Source of the DNA: Acrasis kona | Lineage: Eukaryota > Heterolobosea > Eutetramitea > Acrasida > Acrasidae | Length of the DNA stretch: 64,000 nt | NCBI GenBank assembly: GCA_026419775.2 | Contig: JAOPGA020000762.1 | Coordinates: forward strand, 62,001 to 126,000 | Reading direction: 5' to 3' | Part shown: positions 30,601 to 42,610 of the stretch, one piece after another | Position numbering within the stretch: position 1 is the first letter of the stretch | How the letters are laid out: each line of letters opens with the position of its first letter | Position numbers and translations under genes: made by a program | The notes under the pieces: generated by a model | Database searches by the model: none | What the model saw: only the letters and a program-made list of their open reading frames with translations | Told to the model about the DNA's origin: nothing

Positions 30601-33600
30601 ATCCAAACAGAGCAAATGTCTACTCTCTCTCCACCTCCTACACCTAATACCCCAATCTCCACACCGATACCAAACCTCACCTCAACTGATACACACAATC
30701 CAACTACATCAAATCTAACAGCTACTACAACTTCAACTCCAGCTCCTACCATATCAACGTCAACACCAACTTCAATTATAAATATCGACACTAATTCACC
30801 AATATCAACATCTAATTACGCCACCGAAACCGATTCTGTAGTATCTACTCCTACTTTGATTTCAACTTATACAAATGGTCCAAATTCAACTGATGTTTTA
30901 ACAGAAGCATCTAGCGACACACCAGTACCATCACAAGTTGAAACTGACACTTTCAATCCTACACAAACATTCACACCTACAAATACAATCTCATCGCCTA
31001 ATATCACACCAATGTTAACATATACTGATTCACCAACAATGTCGAGTGCATCTACTCAATCTCCATTACCCACGCCTGCTCCTACTTTAATAACAAGTAC
31101 TTATGTCCCGACGCAAGTCCCAGAACTAACTTCAACTGAAACACCACAGTCAATAACACAGCAATTTACTCCAACACATACACCTACTGATACAATAATC
31201 ACGACTGAAACCTTTATACCTACCTCTGATCCTATCCCTAATGACACTCCGACAAATATACCTACAGCATCTCTTATTGATTATTCACAGACCCCAACAT
31301 TAACTATAAGTAGTACGCCTACACCTGCGCCTGCTGCTACATCAGAATTCAATCCAACTTTTACAGGTTTGCTAACACCTACTCCATCACCGAGTGAAGA
31401 GTATTTAACAACACATTCAATTCCAACAATGACACAAACACCCAGTGAGACACTAACAGGAATTCCTATATATACAGAATCGTCATTATATACAACTTCT
31501 GTACCCACACTGACTGAATCTCCCACTGATATAGCAACCATTACTCATTATGCTTCCAACACACCTACGCAACAAAGCACTGACACTCATATTCCAACCG
31601 TACCACCCACGTCAAGTCATCCTCTATCAACAGCAACGACAACACCGTCCACAAATAACCCATCTGACGTGAATACACATGACCCTACTAGCTCAAACTA
31701 TTTGACCTACCAAGCAACTAGTGTACAATCTAATGCCCCAACGCCAGAATCAACTTTGATTCAAACGTTAACTCCTACGCCAACATTAGAAGCAAGTACG
31801 ATAGTCACTTATTCCACTCCTACTAGTACGTTAGAAGACGTTAAAAATAGAGACTCCAACACAAACAACAACACTGACAAAGTATTCAACGCCAACTATG
31901 TCTTTTATATATAGAAAGCACACAATCGACTTATACTCCAACAGTATCGGATTCAAATGTTCCTACAGAAGTACAGACACAATCGACGGCTACATCCACT
32001 TCAACACCAACATATGGATTATCTTTAACCTCAACACCGACGTCAATTATTACTTTTGCCACAAGCATCAACACCAACTTCCTCGTCAACAACCACTACC
32101 TCTCCTATATTGACACAAACTCCAAGCATCACTTCAACAACTACCCCAAGACCTACACCAACCTCAACCCCCACTCCGACACCAACTCACTCTACAACTA
32201 CTATTTATAATTTAGATGGAGTTTCGAGATATGTAGTATCAAATCAAGTATTGTCATTCGACGGCTATTTCCCCAATACTTCAATCTCATGTTTGTTCTA
32301 CAATAATGATGTCATTAATAATGTAATTCCTCTATCTGTGTCCACTAATAATGTAAAATGCACAGTACCTATTTTAGAAAATACTAGAAGTTATATATTA
32401 ATCAAATTACAGATTGATACTATCGATATTCCTTTGTACTATGTCAACAATCGATATATTATTTACAACTCCAATTTTACATCAATTGACTCTTCTTCTT
32501 TGGTTAGTTTAGATGGTACTTTGGCACATGATACAGTTCGAGTATCTCAACAAGGTCTTACCTTGAGTATCTATAATAGTTTTAATAACCTCCAGAGTGA
32601 AATCAAATCATTAAAACTTGGTGGTAGCTACAATGTTGTGGGTCAGAGGTTAATAATTGACTTTGGATTTAATTCTTCAATGTCATTGAACTCAGTAACA
32701 AATAATGTTATGGAGGCTTGGTTGTATCACAGTAGCAGAAACTACTTCAGAGTATCAATATCAATAGATGGTGATATGAATGGCTATATGGCTCTTTCAT
32801 CTTTAACAAGTACCTTAAAGAAGAATACTGTGAATTGTAGTCAAGTTATGACAGGTACTAAATATAGAACCATAATGTCTATATCTAAACCATCTAATCC
32901 ATCCAATAATTGGTCGCTAGATGCATTGCTCAGTAGGTTTAATGATGATGAGGTCATTTGTAAAACATCAATTGAAATGAATGCATCGAATGACTTTCAA
33001 ACACAAGACTTCTCCATTGGAATATCTCAGAGTGTCTCCTCAAAATCGAGATCGATTAACACCGTAGAAAGTAGTTTGGTGTTATATAAGGTTATTCTTG
33101 GGTGTCAAGATAATATGTTGTGTTCAAATGATATAACACCTAATAACAATAATACTACACCGCCATCTTTATACGAAAAAGCAACATTCTTTACTCAATA
33201 TAACATTACCATACTATCCATTATTGCAGCGTGTATTGCAATTGCTATTTGTTGTGTGATATCTGTTGTTGTCTGCTTCATTACAATCCTGTTCATAAAA
33301 CAAAAGAATAAGGGCAAAAACAGCATCGAACCCTTCAAAGAAAGGTACCATGTGTCACCACAAATACAAGAGCTGCATTCAAAACAATCTCCAAGAAAAA
33401 TGAAAATTAGTGTTGGAGAACCCAATGTATGGACCACACCAAAGAAGGGTATATCACCAAAACGACCATACAAGAAGCCACATCATCTTGACAGTTCTCA
33501 ATACACAACGGACCAAGTACTTGAGTATAGTCCGTTGAATAGTCAGAATAAAGACGATAAAGGAAGTCTATTTAAAGACGCTTTGAGAAGAGCTTCAATG

Positions 33601-33822
33601 GTGTTCAATCCGTCTCCTAAAAGGGAGAACTACAGTGTCGACCATGAGATCAAACCAGATTATGACAATATGCCGGACCATATATTGGAGCAAAGCCCGA
33701 TAAGAGGAAGCAAAAGACAGAGCGGAAGTTTCATTTCAAATTTTGTTAGAAATGCAACCCCTACAATCGCTAATGACTCCTTAGAGATTGTTGACTTGGA
33801 AGACGATTTATCAGATTATTAG
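27684..33822 (+). CDS. Giant fibrinogen/EGF/Thr-Pro-rich surface receptor
   Basis: A type I membrane glycoprotein of roughly 1,900-2,000 residues. A signal peptide ([15 protein letters not shown]) leads into a fibrinogen-like domain ([33 protein letters not shown]). Four EGF/tenascin-type repeats follow ([20 protein letters not shown] and three more), then a Thr-Pro linker, a carbohydrate-binding-like beta domain (VFINGT...[15 protein letters not shown]), and a second, 650-residue Thr/Pro/Ser-rich stalk likely to be heavily O-glycosylated. A 330-residue ectodomain, one transmembrane helix ([20 protein letters not shown]) and a basic 150-residue tail complete it. Introns: 27754-27789, 27969-28009, 28187-28225, 28405-28446, 28637-28681, 29429-29467, 29551-29589, 30000-30040. 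Between 31840 and 32056 the frame changes about three times at short homopolymers and then returns to the starting frame. The likely role is adhesion or recognition. Confidence 0.8.
29170..29390 (+). repeat. Thr-Pro coding repeat, first block
   Basis: Degenerate ACNCCN/CCNACN hexamer units encode a Thr-Pro linker between the EGF-like repeats and the beta domain. Third positions vary freely while the protein pattern holds, so it is maintained at the protein level. Confidence 0.8.
30041..32200 (+). repeat. Thr-Pro coding repeat, long mucin-like block
   Basis: About 2.1 kb of degenerate Thr/Pro/Ser codons forming the extended stalk of the surface receptor. The pattern is densest at 30041-30480 and becomes more Ser/Thr-mixed later. 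Such tracts are prone to copy-number change and to assembly error. Confidence 0.8.
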
Positions 33823-33952
33823 TTCAAAAAGTATATTTAATAAATAATTTATTCAGTAATAGCTATCTTGAGTGATATGTTTTTATTTAAACAACAAGGT
33901 TTTTAAGATCTTGAAAATTAAAAAAAACGGTGCCTCGGTAGAGTAGCTGGTT

Positions 33953-34150
33953 ATGTCGTCAATAAATCTTCTGCCAATTTCATCGAAGTTATCTTCAGCG
34001 GCTCTCAATGCATTGACAAATCAATGCACTTACTATCAAACTGTAATTATAACAATATTATTATGGGTATTTTTACTGTTTTTTGAAGTTAATGCTTGTT
34101 TGTGTACAAGCATATACAATCTATCAATCGTTCGAAATCTTCACATTTAA
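33953..34150 (+). CDS. Possible small single-pass membrane protein
   Basis: ATG 33953 opens a 65-codon frame with one hydrophobic stretch (VIITILLWVFLLFFEV) followed by Cys residues. It lies between the receptor's 3' end and the ubiquitin-like gene with no other support. It could be chance. Confidence 0.25.
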   Translation: MSSINLLPISSKLSSAALNALTNQCTYYQTVIITILLWVFLLFFEVNACLCTSIYNLSIVRNLHI

Positions 34151-34248
34151 CTAACAAAATCTCACTTTAGTGAAGTTGTGTAACAATAACTAAGTTCTAT
34201 TTTCGAAGTCAACTGTCAAATACAAAAATCCAAATTGAAGTTCTGAAA

Positions 34249-35142
34249 ATGATTAGAGTCAACATCTTCGTCAACGGCGACCATCAAAGAGAGAATGGTG
34301 AGGTTATTATGGTTGATAATTCAGTTGAATTTTCATGGCCTTTGTTTCTTAAGCATTGCGCAGTTCAACTAAACCTACCATCAGCCTACAGCAAAACATG
34401 GAAGGCATATACTAATGAGGGTGGTGCAATCAAAAGTCAAGTTCAGCTTATCCAAAATGACGTTCTCTTTATTGCAGAAACCACCGAAAAATTCAAACAT
34501 GACGTTAATAGGAACATTGATGCAAGAAGCTCGCCTAATGTTGAAGAACCATCCTGCTGGCCTGCTGCAATTCCTGCTGAACTTAAAATACAGCCAAAGG
34601 TCGTTGCCAATGAACAGCCCGAGAAGAAGACAAAACTAAATCCTCTGGTCATAAAGGTCAGGGTAATCAACAATGGCTCCACCACCACATCATTTGATCT
34701 GATGTTACCTCATCGAGAGCTCAATGTATTAAAACTAAAGAAGAAAATCAACAAGATTCATCACATACACACATCCGACCAAACCCTAATTTTATCTGGC
34801 TCCGTGATGAATGATGAAACATTTTTACGCGAGTACTTTAGCACTCCTCACGTGGGCCAAGTCTTCAACAAGACGGACATTAAAATGCACGAGTGCCAAA
34901 ATGTCACGATATTTTTGGTAGTGAAGCCGTTGGTTTTATACGTCAAGAATCTCCAGGGAAGAACCATCAAAATCGAAGGCGTTGGAGTGGACTCAAATTC
35001 AACGGTATCAAAACTAAAGGAACAATTATATAACAGATGTGACAACTTTAAACGCCTCCTGTACAATCAAAGAGTGCTTGTGGACGGAGAAAGATTATAC
35101 CACTATGGCATTCACAGTGGATGTGTATTGTACATTTGTTAA
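34249..35142 (+). CDS. Protein with ubiquitin-like folds
   Basis: A single-exon protein of 297 residues with three beta-grasp-like regions. The N-terminal region, RVNIFVNGD to LFIAETTE, resembles a doublecortin/KHA-type beta-grasp. The middle, IKVRVINNG to LILSGSVMNDE, resembles ubiquitin-like (IxVK...LK.KI....; QTLILSG). The C-terminal part, LYVKNLQGRTIKIEGVGVDS, SKLKEQLYNR, RLLYNQRVLVDGERLYHYGI, is a clear ubiquitin-like domain, close to the family pattern L.K..I......QRL...G..L.D...L..Y.I. It has no terminal Gly-Gly, so it is not a conjugated modifier. The likely role is protein interaction in ubiquitin pathways. Confidence 0.6.
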   Translation: MIRVNIFVNGDHQRENGEVIMVDNSVEFSWPLFLKHCAVQLNLPSAYSKTWKAYTNEGGAIKSQVQLIQNDVLFIAETTEKFKHDVNRNIDARSSPNVEEPSCWPAAIPAELKIQPKVVANEQPEKKTKLNPLVIKVRVINNGSTTTSFDLMLPHRELNVLKLKKKINKIHHIHTSDQTLILSGSVMNDETFLREYFSTPHVGQVFNKTDIKMHECQNVTIFLVVKPLVLYVKNLQGRTIKIEGVGVDSNSTVSKLKEQLYNRCDNFKRLLYNQRVLVDGERLYHYGIHSGCVLYIC

Positions 35143-35174
35143 ATAAAAAATAAACTTTTGCAAAACAACAAATT

Positions 35175-38100
35175 TTACTGATTCCATAGTGGATTAGCCT
35201 CTTCTACTTCCTCCTCTTGTGCATATTCTTGCAACTTGTTATCCATCATCTCTCCAGTAAGGTTTCTCTTGGGACCAATCGATCCATAACTACTCAAATC
35301 ACCACCTGCTGCAGTGGATGGCAGAGTGAATCTAGAAGGACTGCTGCTGAAGAAACTTTCGTTGCTAGCGTACAACAAGTTCTTATCCAACACATTTCTC
35401 ATCAAACTAGATGATTTCTTTGGAGGAGTTCCATACATGTCGTTACCAACGTTGGTGTTCAACGGACTCACCGGTTGCACCGATTGATTATAAACGCTGC
35501 CACCTGCACCACCAGCAACACCACCTGCACTAACGAACGAAGGACTAAATAATTTATCAGGAGTGGATGGTGCGTCGAATAACGAATAAGTGTGATGGTT
35601 GCTGGTGGGTTGTAAACTGGACACAAATTGGTGATTAAACATGTTACCGTACGAACTATGATCCTGTGCATAGGATCGATACCCCAATTCATTTTGTGGC
35701 TGATACACCGAGTGGAACGGATTGTTGCCATATCCACCAAACAATGCTGATGCAGGATTAGCAGCCGTTCCATAACCATACAAGTTGTTATTAAACTCTT
35801 CTGATGTTCTCTTGCGAGGTCCCTGTAACCAAGGATCATGTTGCTGTTGCTGTTGTTGCTGTTGATTGAATAGAGATGGCATGGGTTCAGTTTTAAAAGT
35901 GTTCATGTTGGGTAGGATGGGACTGCTTGGACTATCGGCAAATGTAGAGTCGTATTGTTGCATCATGTGATTGCGAGTGTATCCGCCAATCATTCCGATG
36001 GCATTGTGAATGGTTGCAATGTCGCTGCTATCCACGCTTGATTGATCGTCTTCGTCATCTTGTGATAGGTGTGGACTGTCGGCATTACTATTGGTCTGAC
36101 TACTTCCTCCCAAACTAATTTGATCGGATTGGTAAGTAGCTGGATCGCTGCTGCTTCGTTCCCTCGTGGAATCCAAGTGGTGAGTGTGAGCGTGGTGGTG
36201 ATGGTTGTGATTGGAAGTTGATTGAGTGGAGGATGATGATTGATCTTGTTGTTGTTGCTGTTGATTGATTTCCTTCTTCTTTTTAATGTATTGATTAAAG
36301 TTGTTATAGTTACTGATCAAATCATCATGGTGATTATTTAATGATGAAATGGATGCAGGTGCACTGGTGGTGGAGACGTGAAGAGTGGATGGGTGTTTGT
36401 TGGATGATGATGATGATGTGGTGGTGGTGGTAGTAGTGGATGGTATAGAGTGTTGTTGATTTGGTTGGTGATGATTTTGTTCAGAGTGGGCATTACTGGT
36501 AGATCTCTTTTTGATTTGTTTTGGTTTGAAATCATGATCAGTGGTTGATGTAATGGGTGTGGTGGGTTGTTGATGATGATGATGAGTTTCATGATCAGAT
36601 TTCTTCTTTTTAAGAGTAGCTGGAGATGTTGGTAATGGCGATTGATTCTTCTTTTTATCTACATCAATGACATCTTGTTGTTTGGTGGTGATGATTGGTT
36701 TGATTGTTCTTCTCTTTTGTTCCAATAACGATGATGGTGATGATTTTTCATTAATGATTGATTTTTCGCTCTTCTTTTTCTTTTCATGAACCTTTTTCTT
36801 TTCTTCTTCTACTATTGTTGTTGTGGTAGTTGATGAAATGGGAGATGAAGAAGGAGGTGGTGTGGATATAGATGATGTGGATTGTTTATCTGCAACTTGT
36901 TTATCGGATGCAACAACAATTTGATCACCTGCATTCTTTGTAGATGACGTAGTCATTTCCTTGTTATTACCAGTAGATCCATTCACATGATCCAATAATG
37001 AATTATGAGACGAAGATCGTTGGATAACACTATTACTGCTCTTTTTAACCTTCTTCTTTGGTGCAACAATGACTTGCTCTCTATTCGATGATGAGTTCTT
37101 TTTATCGCTCACGTGATCAATGACATGTTCAGAAGTTGATGATGATGATGATGGTTTGGTGCTAGAAGGAGCGACTGGATTAGAATGGCTGGGCATGATG
37201 CCCAAGAATCCCTTCATGTCCTTCACGCACCTCATCAACATGAACAATGCCAGCAACAACAACACGCCGGCGATGACCAACCTAAAACTACGTTGCAACG
37301 TGCTAATCTTCTTGTTGCCATGTTGATAATGATAATAAAAGTGTAACATGTGATGAGGAAGCGTTAATTTCAATGGATAATGAATCATGCCCTGACTAGT
37401 GGATAATCGAATGGTCAAATCGATAATGCTGCTGGTGAAATCAGGTACGAACGATATCACGAACCGAACGCTCTGACCAGCCAACAGCACCATGTGACTC
37501 GTGTTGCATTGATTGAGTTCGACTCCATACGCAGCACAGTTGATTCCATCGATGGTCGCACCATGAATCAACACCGCAATGTTGCCCTTGTTCACCAGAG
37601 TGAATTCCTTTTGATAAACAAAATCTTGAGAGTGATGCATCAGATTGGATTCCGAAATGTCGAATTGAAGGGTGAATAATTCGGTGCCTTGATCTTCGAA
37701 TACAATGGCACCATCGCCACCTATGCCCCTCAGTTGGATCATGTCGTATAGCGTCAAGTTGTTGCGTACGTATAGAATGGCTTCGCTCAATCGTTGTCGC
37801 GGACTGAACGTGATGGGACCCAATTCGATTTGTTTGTGAGGTGCCACCACTGCGTTATGCCTTCCTTCCTTGTGCAGATGAAATTCGGTATAACCTGGAT
37901 TCGAAGTCACGTGTAATTTGTTCACAATGTCCGATTTGCGATTCAAAAATCTAGCCAACGCATCGTTTCCCAAAATCAATTGTACGCTAATGGGGTGATC
38001 GCTCGGATTTTCAATCTTTACGAATTTCTGAACGGTGTTGCCGATGGGCGTGACTTTGAACGTTAATGTCCTTTCGATGGCTAATTCGGGCATCACCATG

Positions 38101-40749
38101 GTGCCGTTCATGGGAATGGAGAAATGTAAAGTGTTGGTGGTGCTGCCGTTTCCCAATGGATTCAAATCGACTTGAATGGATAACAACGTATCGAACACGT
38201 GCGATCTTCTCTTGTGTAATTCGTCGTACATTGATCTTCTCAATCTGTAATTGTTGAATTCGTGAGTGGATACGCTGGTGCTGCCGCTCTTGAAACTTTT
38301 GGAATTGGATTGGTCGCTCTCCACGCTCATGTAATTTCCGCCCGGCATGCGACTGGAATTGAAACCGATGGTCGCAATTTGAATGTTTTGGTTGGGTTCA
38401 ATGTAGGATTCGAAATTAAATGTCTGGAAGCGCATGTCGTTGCACGTGATGCTGACGATCTTGACTCTTCGATCGTATGTGCTGGTGGCATAAATGTTTT
38501 GTTTGACCACTCTTCCTGGGAATGTATTTTCGAACGTTAAGGATTGAGTCAACGACAATTGACCCGCGAGCGATTCGCAGTCAACCTGAACATTTAACAC
38601 GTGATGCGGAGATGTGAATTGAATGGTCGCAGCGCGAACGTGTCCTGGTTTATTGGTCAACGTGAACAATTCCACCTTGATGATGATCTTTTGTAATGGG
38701 TGCATGGTTAGGATGGGTTCGTCGTTCTTGCTGATCTTCTTGTTGATGCTGTTGGCATATGATGTTGGTTGATGGTTCGACAAATCGTGGATCGTGTCGT
38801 TGGTCGAGTAAATTTTCGAAAAGGAAATGTTGACCTGGTGTGATGACTGGTCATGATTGATCACCTTCCATGACGATAAAATCACTGGTATTGGATTCGG
38901 ATTGTAAATGGTCACGAATTGTGTCTTGTTTTGATTGGTCGATACTTGACCCATCTTGATGACGTTCGATGGCGTGTTGGTTCCAAACGTCACGTGTTCC
39001 AATCTTCCATCGTAAACTTGTAACGGCACGAATAATCTCGTAATGTTGGTGTCCAATATTAAATGTGTCTTGTAGCCAAGATTAGTAACGTTGGGGTGAT
39101 GATTGTTGTTGAAGCGAATGGTTAAAATTTCCGATCGATCGGTGGACGATAATTGAGTGTTGGGCTTGAAGTCATGTATTTCGAATCGAGGATCGTAAAT
39201 GGTGGCCATGTGAAATGTGATGGCGGTGTTGAACGAGTTCAAAAAGACCATGGGGTGACTGGTGGTGAGTTTGTTTTGTATTTGAAATGCAGTGCTGTTG
39301 AGGCGATAATCCAACGTGCCATACCACACTCTCGCGTTGAATGGCAAATGAATGATGGGCCACGATGTGGAATTGTGAAAGATGCGAATGAATCCGGAAT
39401 TGACTCCTTCTTCTTTGGGAACAAATGTAAACGTTGCGACGGTCGTGGATGTGTGGGGTGCCAAGATGACGCCGCGCGACACGTCGAAATCAACTTTGAT
39501 TTGACACGCAACGCTCCTGTCTCCGATCACATCAATCTTGTGCACCAACACCGGATCGTCGTTCGCATTGAACAGAGTAATGTCTCTGCTCCTCTTGTCC
39601 TTCGATATAAATGTGCCCATCTCGAGGACTTCTTCGTTCTTGTGTATGCCTTGAACGACGGTGGATACGTCGATGGGAATGAAGAATGTGGAATTATTAT
39701 GGAGCGCATTCTTCAATTCCACACGAACAAAACCACGATAGGTGCCGACGGGTTTATTTGATGCGTTAAAATGCATCCTTATAATGTTTTTGCTATTGTG
39801 GGGAGGAATTTCCCAAAGCGTCGAAGAGTGTGCACAACTCTTGTTTGAGGATTGATGGGTGACTGGTGGTGATAGGGTGAAAAAACTCTCGCTGCTCCAA
39901 ACGTCTTCTATTTGGAGTGGATATGAATAGGGATTGTGAATTGATATTTCGTGTGTGAACTGTGATTTCACATCAACCGAACGCCCGATTAAAGGTTTAA
40001 TTTCAAAAACGTTTCTTCTGCTGACGCTTTTTAACACATACCGATAGTTGCGCTTTGGATCCGTTTTGGAATCCATGATCAACGATCCAAAAATAGTACC
40101 TGTTGTTCTGGGTAGCACCGCTATAACTGCCCTAACATGGGTTTGGTTATAAGTTATCTTGTCCATCAGGTAAAATTGAGTGGACAGGCTACGGAAGGAA
40201 TAAATGTCATTATCTGGAAAAATGTTCAAGGTGACATCGACAATAGTGGGCACGCAAAGCCATGAGTCTCCAATATTTTGAGTATATTGCTCTACCCCCC
40301 TCAGATCCGCTGGGTTTTCGCCGCCATTAATATTTACAAGGTGCTCAACGCGGCGACGGCCGAACCTTGACAGCCTTTCATCTTCTTCGCTGTCTCTAGG
40401 TTCATGACCAAAAAAGTATGGTTCATTCTATAAAGTATTAGCCAAATGGTATTGACTTTAATGTTTAATACCAGAGATAAAATTGCATGCCCGTTGAACA
40501 GGTCTGCGTGCAAACCGTCAAATTTACCTGGTTCGATAAGACCCTCTGCGAGAGGAAATATTAATCAAATAATAAATATTGAAACATACTTGCTAAATTG
40601 TTCTTAAAGTATAGGTTGGGCTCGCCGGTCGCGGAGGTATCACAATTTACTGTTGTTAGGAGCATAATACAGTACAAAATGAAGTTAAACGCCAGCACGA
40701 GCGTTGGCGGAAATTCTCGTACCACCGGTTTCGTAAGAGAGTCCGTCAT
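35175..40749 (-). CDS. TMEM131: TMEM131-like protein with PapD-like/Ig repeats
   Basis: TMEM131 proteins bind procollagen and recruit TRAPP for ER-to-Golgi export in animals. Three exons (introns 40589-40546 and 40471-40428, both 44 nt) give 1,828 residues, in range for the family. A signal/anchor lies in exon 1 (LVLAFNFILYCIMLLTTVNC). The first domain has LMDKITYNQTHVRAVIAVLP and the family's TTGTIFGSLIM and NPYSYPLQIEDVWSSESFF. Repeated Ig/PapD-like beta domains run to about residue 1,110. One transmembrane helix follows (LVIAGVLLLLALFMLM). The cytosolic tail of about 700 residues is disordered with poly-Gln, poly-Ser and poly-His runs and ends EEEVEEANPLWNQ. No collagen gene is in the window, so the cargo here is unknown. 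Confidence 0.8.
35850..36830 (-). repeat. Low-complexity coding tracts (Gln/Ser/His/Thr) in the TMEM131-like tail
   Basis: Trinucleotide-rich stretches (GTT/TTG, GAT, GTG repeats on the plus strand) encode poly-Gln near 35850 and 36250, poly-Ser/Thr near 36400 and 36820, and His runs near 36190 and 36570. They are unstable-repeat candidates within an otherwise intact reading frame. Confidence 0.7.
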
Positions 40750-41519
40750 GTGGTCAATTTATTTAAAAGATGCTGAACAAATGTGCGAACTCTACTAGAT
40801 TACAACACAGGTTGTGTAATTTTAAATATAGAAGTAAAAGAGGCGGGTTTCGCTCTAATTGTTTATAGGTATAAAAGAAGCCTTATTACCCTTTTGCGGA
40901 AGATATTTATCATTTTATATATTTCCGCACTACAGATAGGATGAATGTCAATATCACAATTACACATAACCTCCATACTTGACCATCCTTCATTTCCCCT
41001 CAATTTCACTCACATCGAAAAGCGCTTATATTAACTACAATACTTATTGACTGGAACCTGATTTGATGACAGTAAACGAAAACACACCTATTTGATGTGT
41101 ATGTGATGCATGACAAAATTATTGGTCCTTATTAACTAATCTACTCCTAATTTTCATATTTTTCTCACGACACAGCACAACGTTGGTTGATTGAAAATAA
41201 TAATCTTGCGACATCATGCGGCTGTGTGTATTTAAACATATCTTGGTAGCAACCATCGCACAACACAAATATCTTGAAAAACACTACTAATAAAACCAAC
41301 AACGTTAGACGAGGAACTATGTACCATTCAAACAGTTCAGGAACATGTAATCTAAGATGAGCGCAGGAGAAACAAAAACATTACGTAAATTCAATAAGCA
41401 CTAAAAATCAAAAAGAAAACAGATGTTGTTCCGTTAGATTTGTTGTTACTTCAACAAGGTCTGTACTCCTAAAGCACCTCAAAGATACTATCTGATCACA
41501 GACGCCCTCAACCGTTGAC
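40750..41519. other. Intergenic, no feature seen
   Basis: About 770 bp of AT-rich sequence, upstream of the TMEM131-like gene on one side and of a small plus-strand frame on the other. I found no tRNA, repeat or sizeable coding frame. Confidence 0.45.
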
Positions 41520-41723
41520 ATGTTATACGAAGATTACAAGCGAATTTTCAATGCAAACTCGTGCACATCTTATAAACCGAGGAGTAAAGTGCAAAATAGA
41601 GACCCAAGCACTATGTTCAGCATTAACAAAGAGCAATTTATTGCTATTTTTGGAGAGAATGAGGAGTATCGAACAACAAAAGACAACATCGTGATTGAAC
41701 TTTTATCCTGGTGGTATGGTTAA
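41520..41723 (+). CDS. Small hypothetical protein, 67 residues
   Basis: ATG 41520 opens a frame ending in TAA with balanced composition (MLYEDYKRIFNANSC; FSINKEQFIAIFGENEEY; DNIVIELLSWWYG). The middle faintly recalls an EF-hand helix end, but there is no calcium loop. The frame is isolated between two intergenic stretches and the family is not recognised. Confidence 0.35.
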   Translation: MLYEDYKRIFNANSCTSYKPRSKVQNRDPSTMFSINKEQFIAIFGENEEYRTTKDNIVIELLSWWYG

Positions 41724-42166
41724 CAATAATCCTACAAAATACATCAGTAGGTTTAAGTGGCAATCCATCAAGGTGAAAAGTACTCGCTATGGCTAGCTTC
41801 AACCTTCAACGGCATACAAGTTAGAACAATGAATGCAAAGATACAATTGTAACACACAGCCTACATTAAAGCGCAAAAGTGAATAATGACGGATACAGAA
41901 TACTTTGCAGGTGATGGACAGCGTGGCGTTTGTTGACTTTTGTGAGCTTAATATTTTTAATTTTATTCTATTTTTATTTTACCTTAAGAATCATTCTTTG
42001 TATGTGGAATAATTGACATGATTTAGACCAATCAATGAACAGTTTTTTTTTCGGTGAGAGTCTTTGACAGTTGATAGGGAACTACCCACTCAACCTCACC
42101 ATCCAATGGTCTCTTTTTTTACAAAGGGCGTTGGATCAGAAATTTACACAGCAAGAAAACGAAGTC
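41724..42166. other. Promoter region of the PMP3 gene
   Basis: About 440 bp with poly-T tracts (near 42045 and 42113) and no coding support. It presumably contains the PMP3 promoter and 5' UTR. Confidence 0.35.
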
Positions 42167-42375
42167 ATGTCTGAAGTTAACCAAATTCTACTCATCATCC
42201 TAGCCATCTTCTTGCCCCCTTTGGCCGTTTTCCTAAGGAGAGGAGCCGGAATGTAAGTTACATCAACAAACACTAACTTGACACTTTTAGTGACCTTGTG
42301 ATCAACATCGTTCTATACATCATCAGTTTTAGTTTATTAGCCATCATTCACGCCCTTTATATTTGCTTCGCTTAA
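42167..42375 (+). CDS. PMP3: PMP3/UPF0057 small hydrophobic membrane protein
   Basis: Two exons (intron 42253-42290, 38 nt) give 56 residues, the usual size. The product has two transmembrane helices: ILLIILAIFLPPLAVFLRRG, with the diagnostic LPPLAVFLRRG turn, and NIVLYIISFSLLAIIHALYI. Family members affect plasma-membrane potential and salt tolerance. An AATAAA directly follows the stop. Confidence 0.9.
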
Positions 42376-42610
42376 ATAAAACATCCTTAACAAGCAATCA
42401 CCTGTTACATTAATCTACTTCTTAACATCTTCAAATTTTTTCTCCACCAACTACATTATCAATTTTAGATAAGGGTCAATAATGGCCATTAAATTACTAA
42501 ACGAAGATTGCCTTTGGGTATTTACGCCCATTAGAGAGAAGGCGTAAAGTAGATACTACATTTTCAAACTACCTGCTGTGGGACAGTCGAGACAAAAACA
42601 AAAATTTTAA

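Noticed and set aside
30504-31541. Further Val/Gly-rich minus frames
   Set aside because: Shadows of the mucin-like stalk of the surface receptor.
33925-33960. tRNA-like stretch (GGTGCCTCGGTAGAG...TAGCTGGTT)
   Set aside because: No B box, T stem or matching acceptor strand follows within a tRNA length.
35850-36830. CRISPR or satellite array suspicion in trinucleotide-rich DNA
   Set aside because: The repeats are codon runs in one long open frame with no regular spacers.
39153-39761. 202-codon plus-strand frame inside the TMEM131-like gene
   Set aside because: Antisense to a well-supported coding region; no domain of its own.
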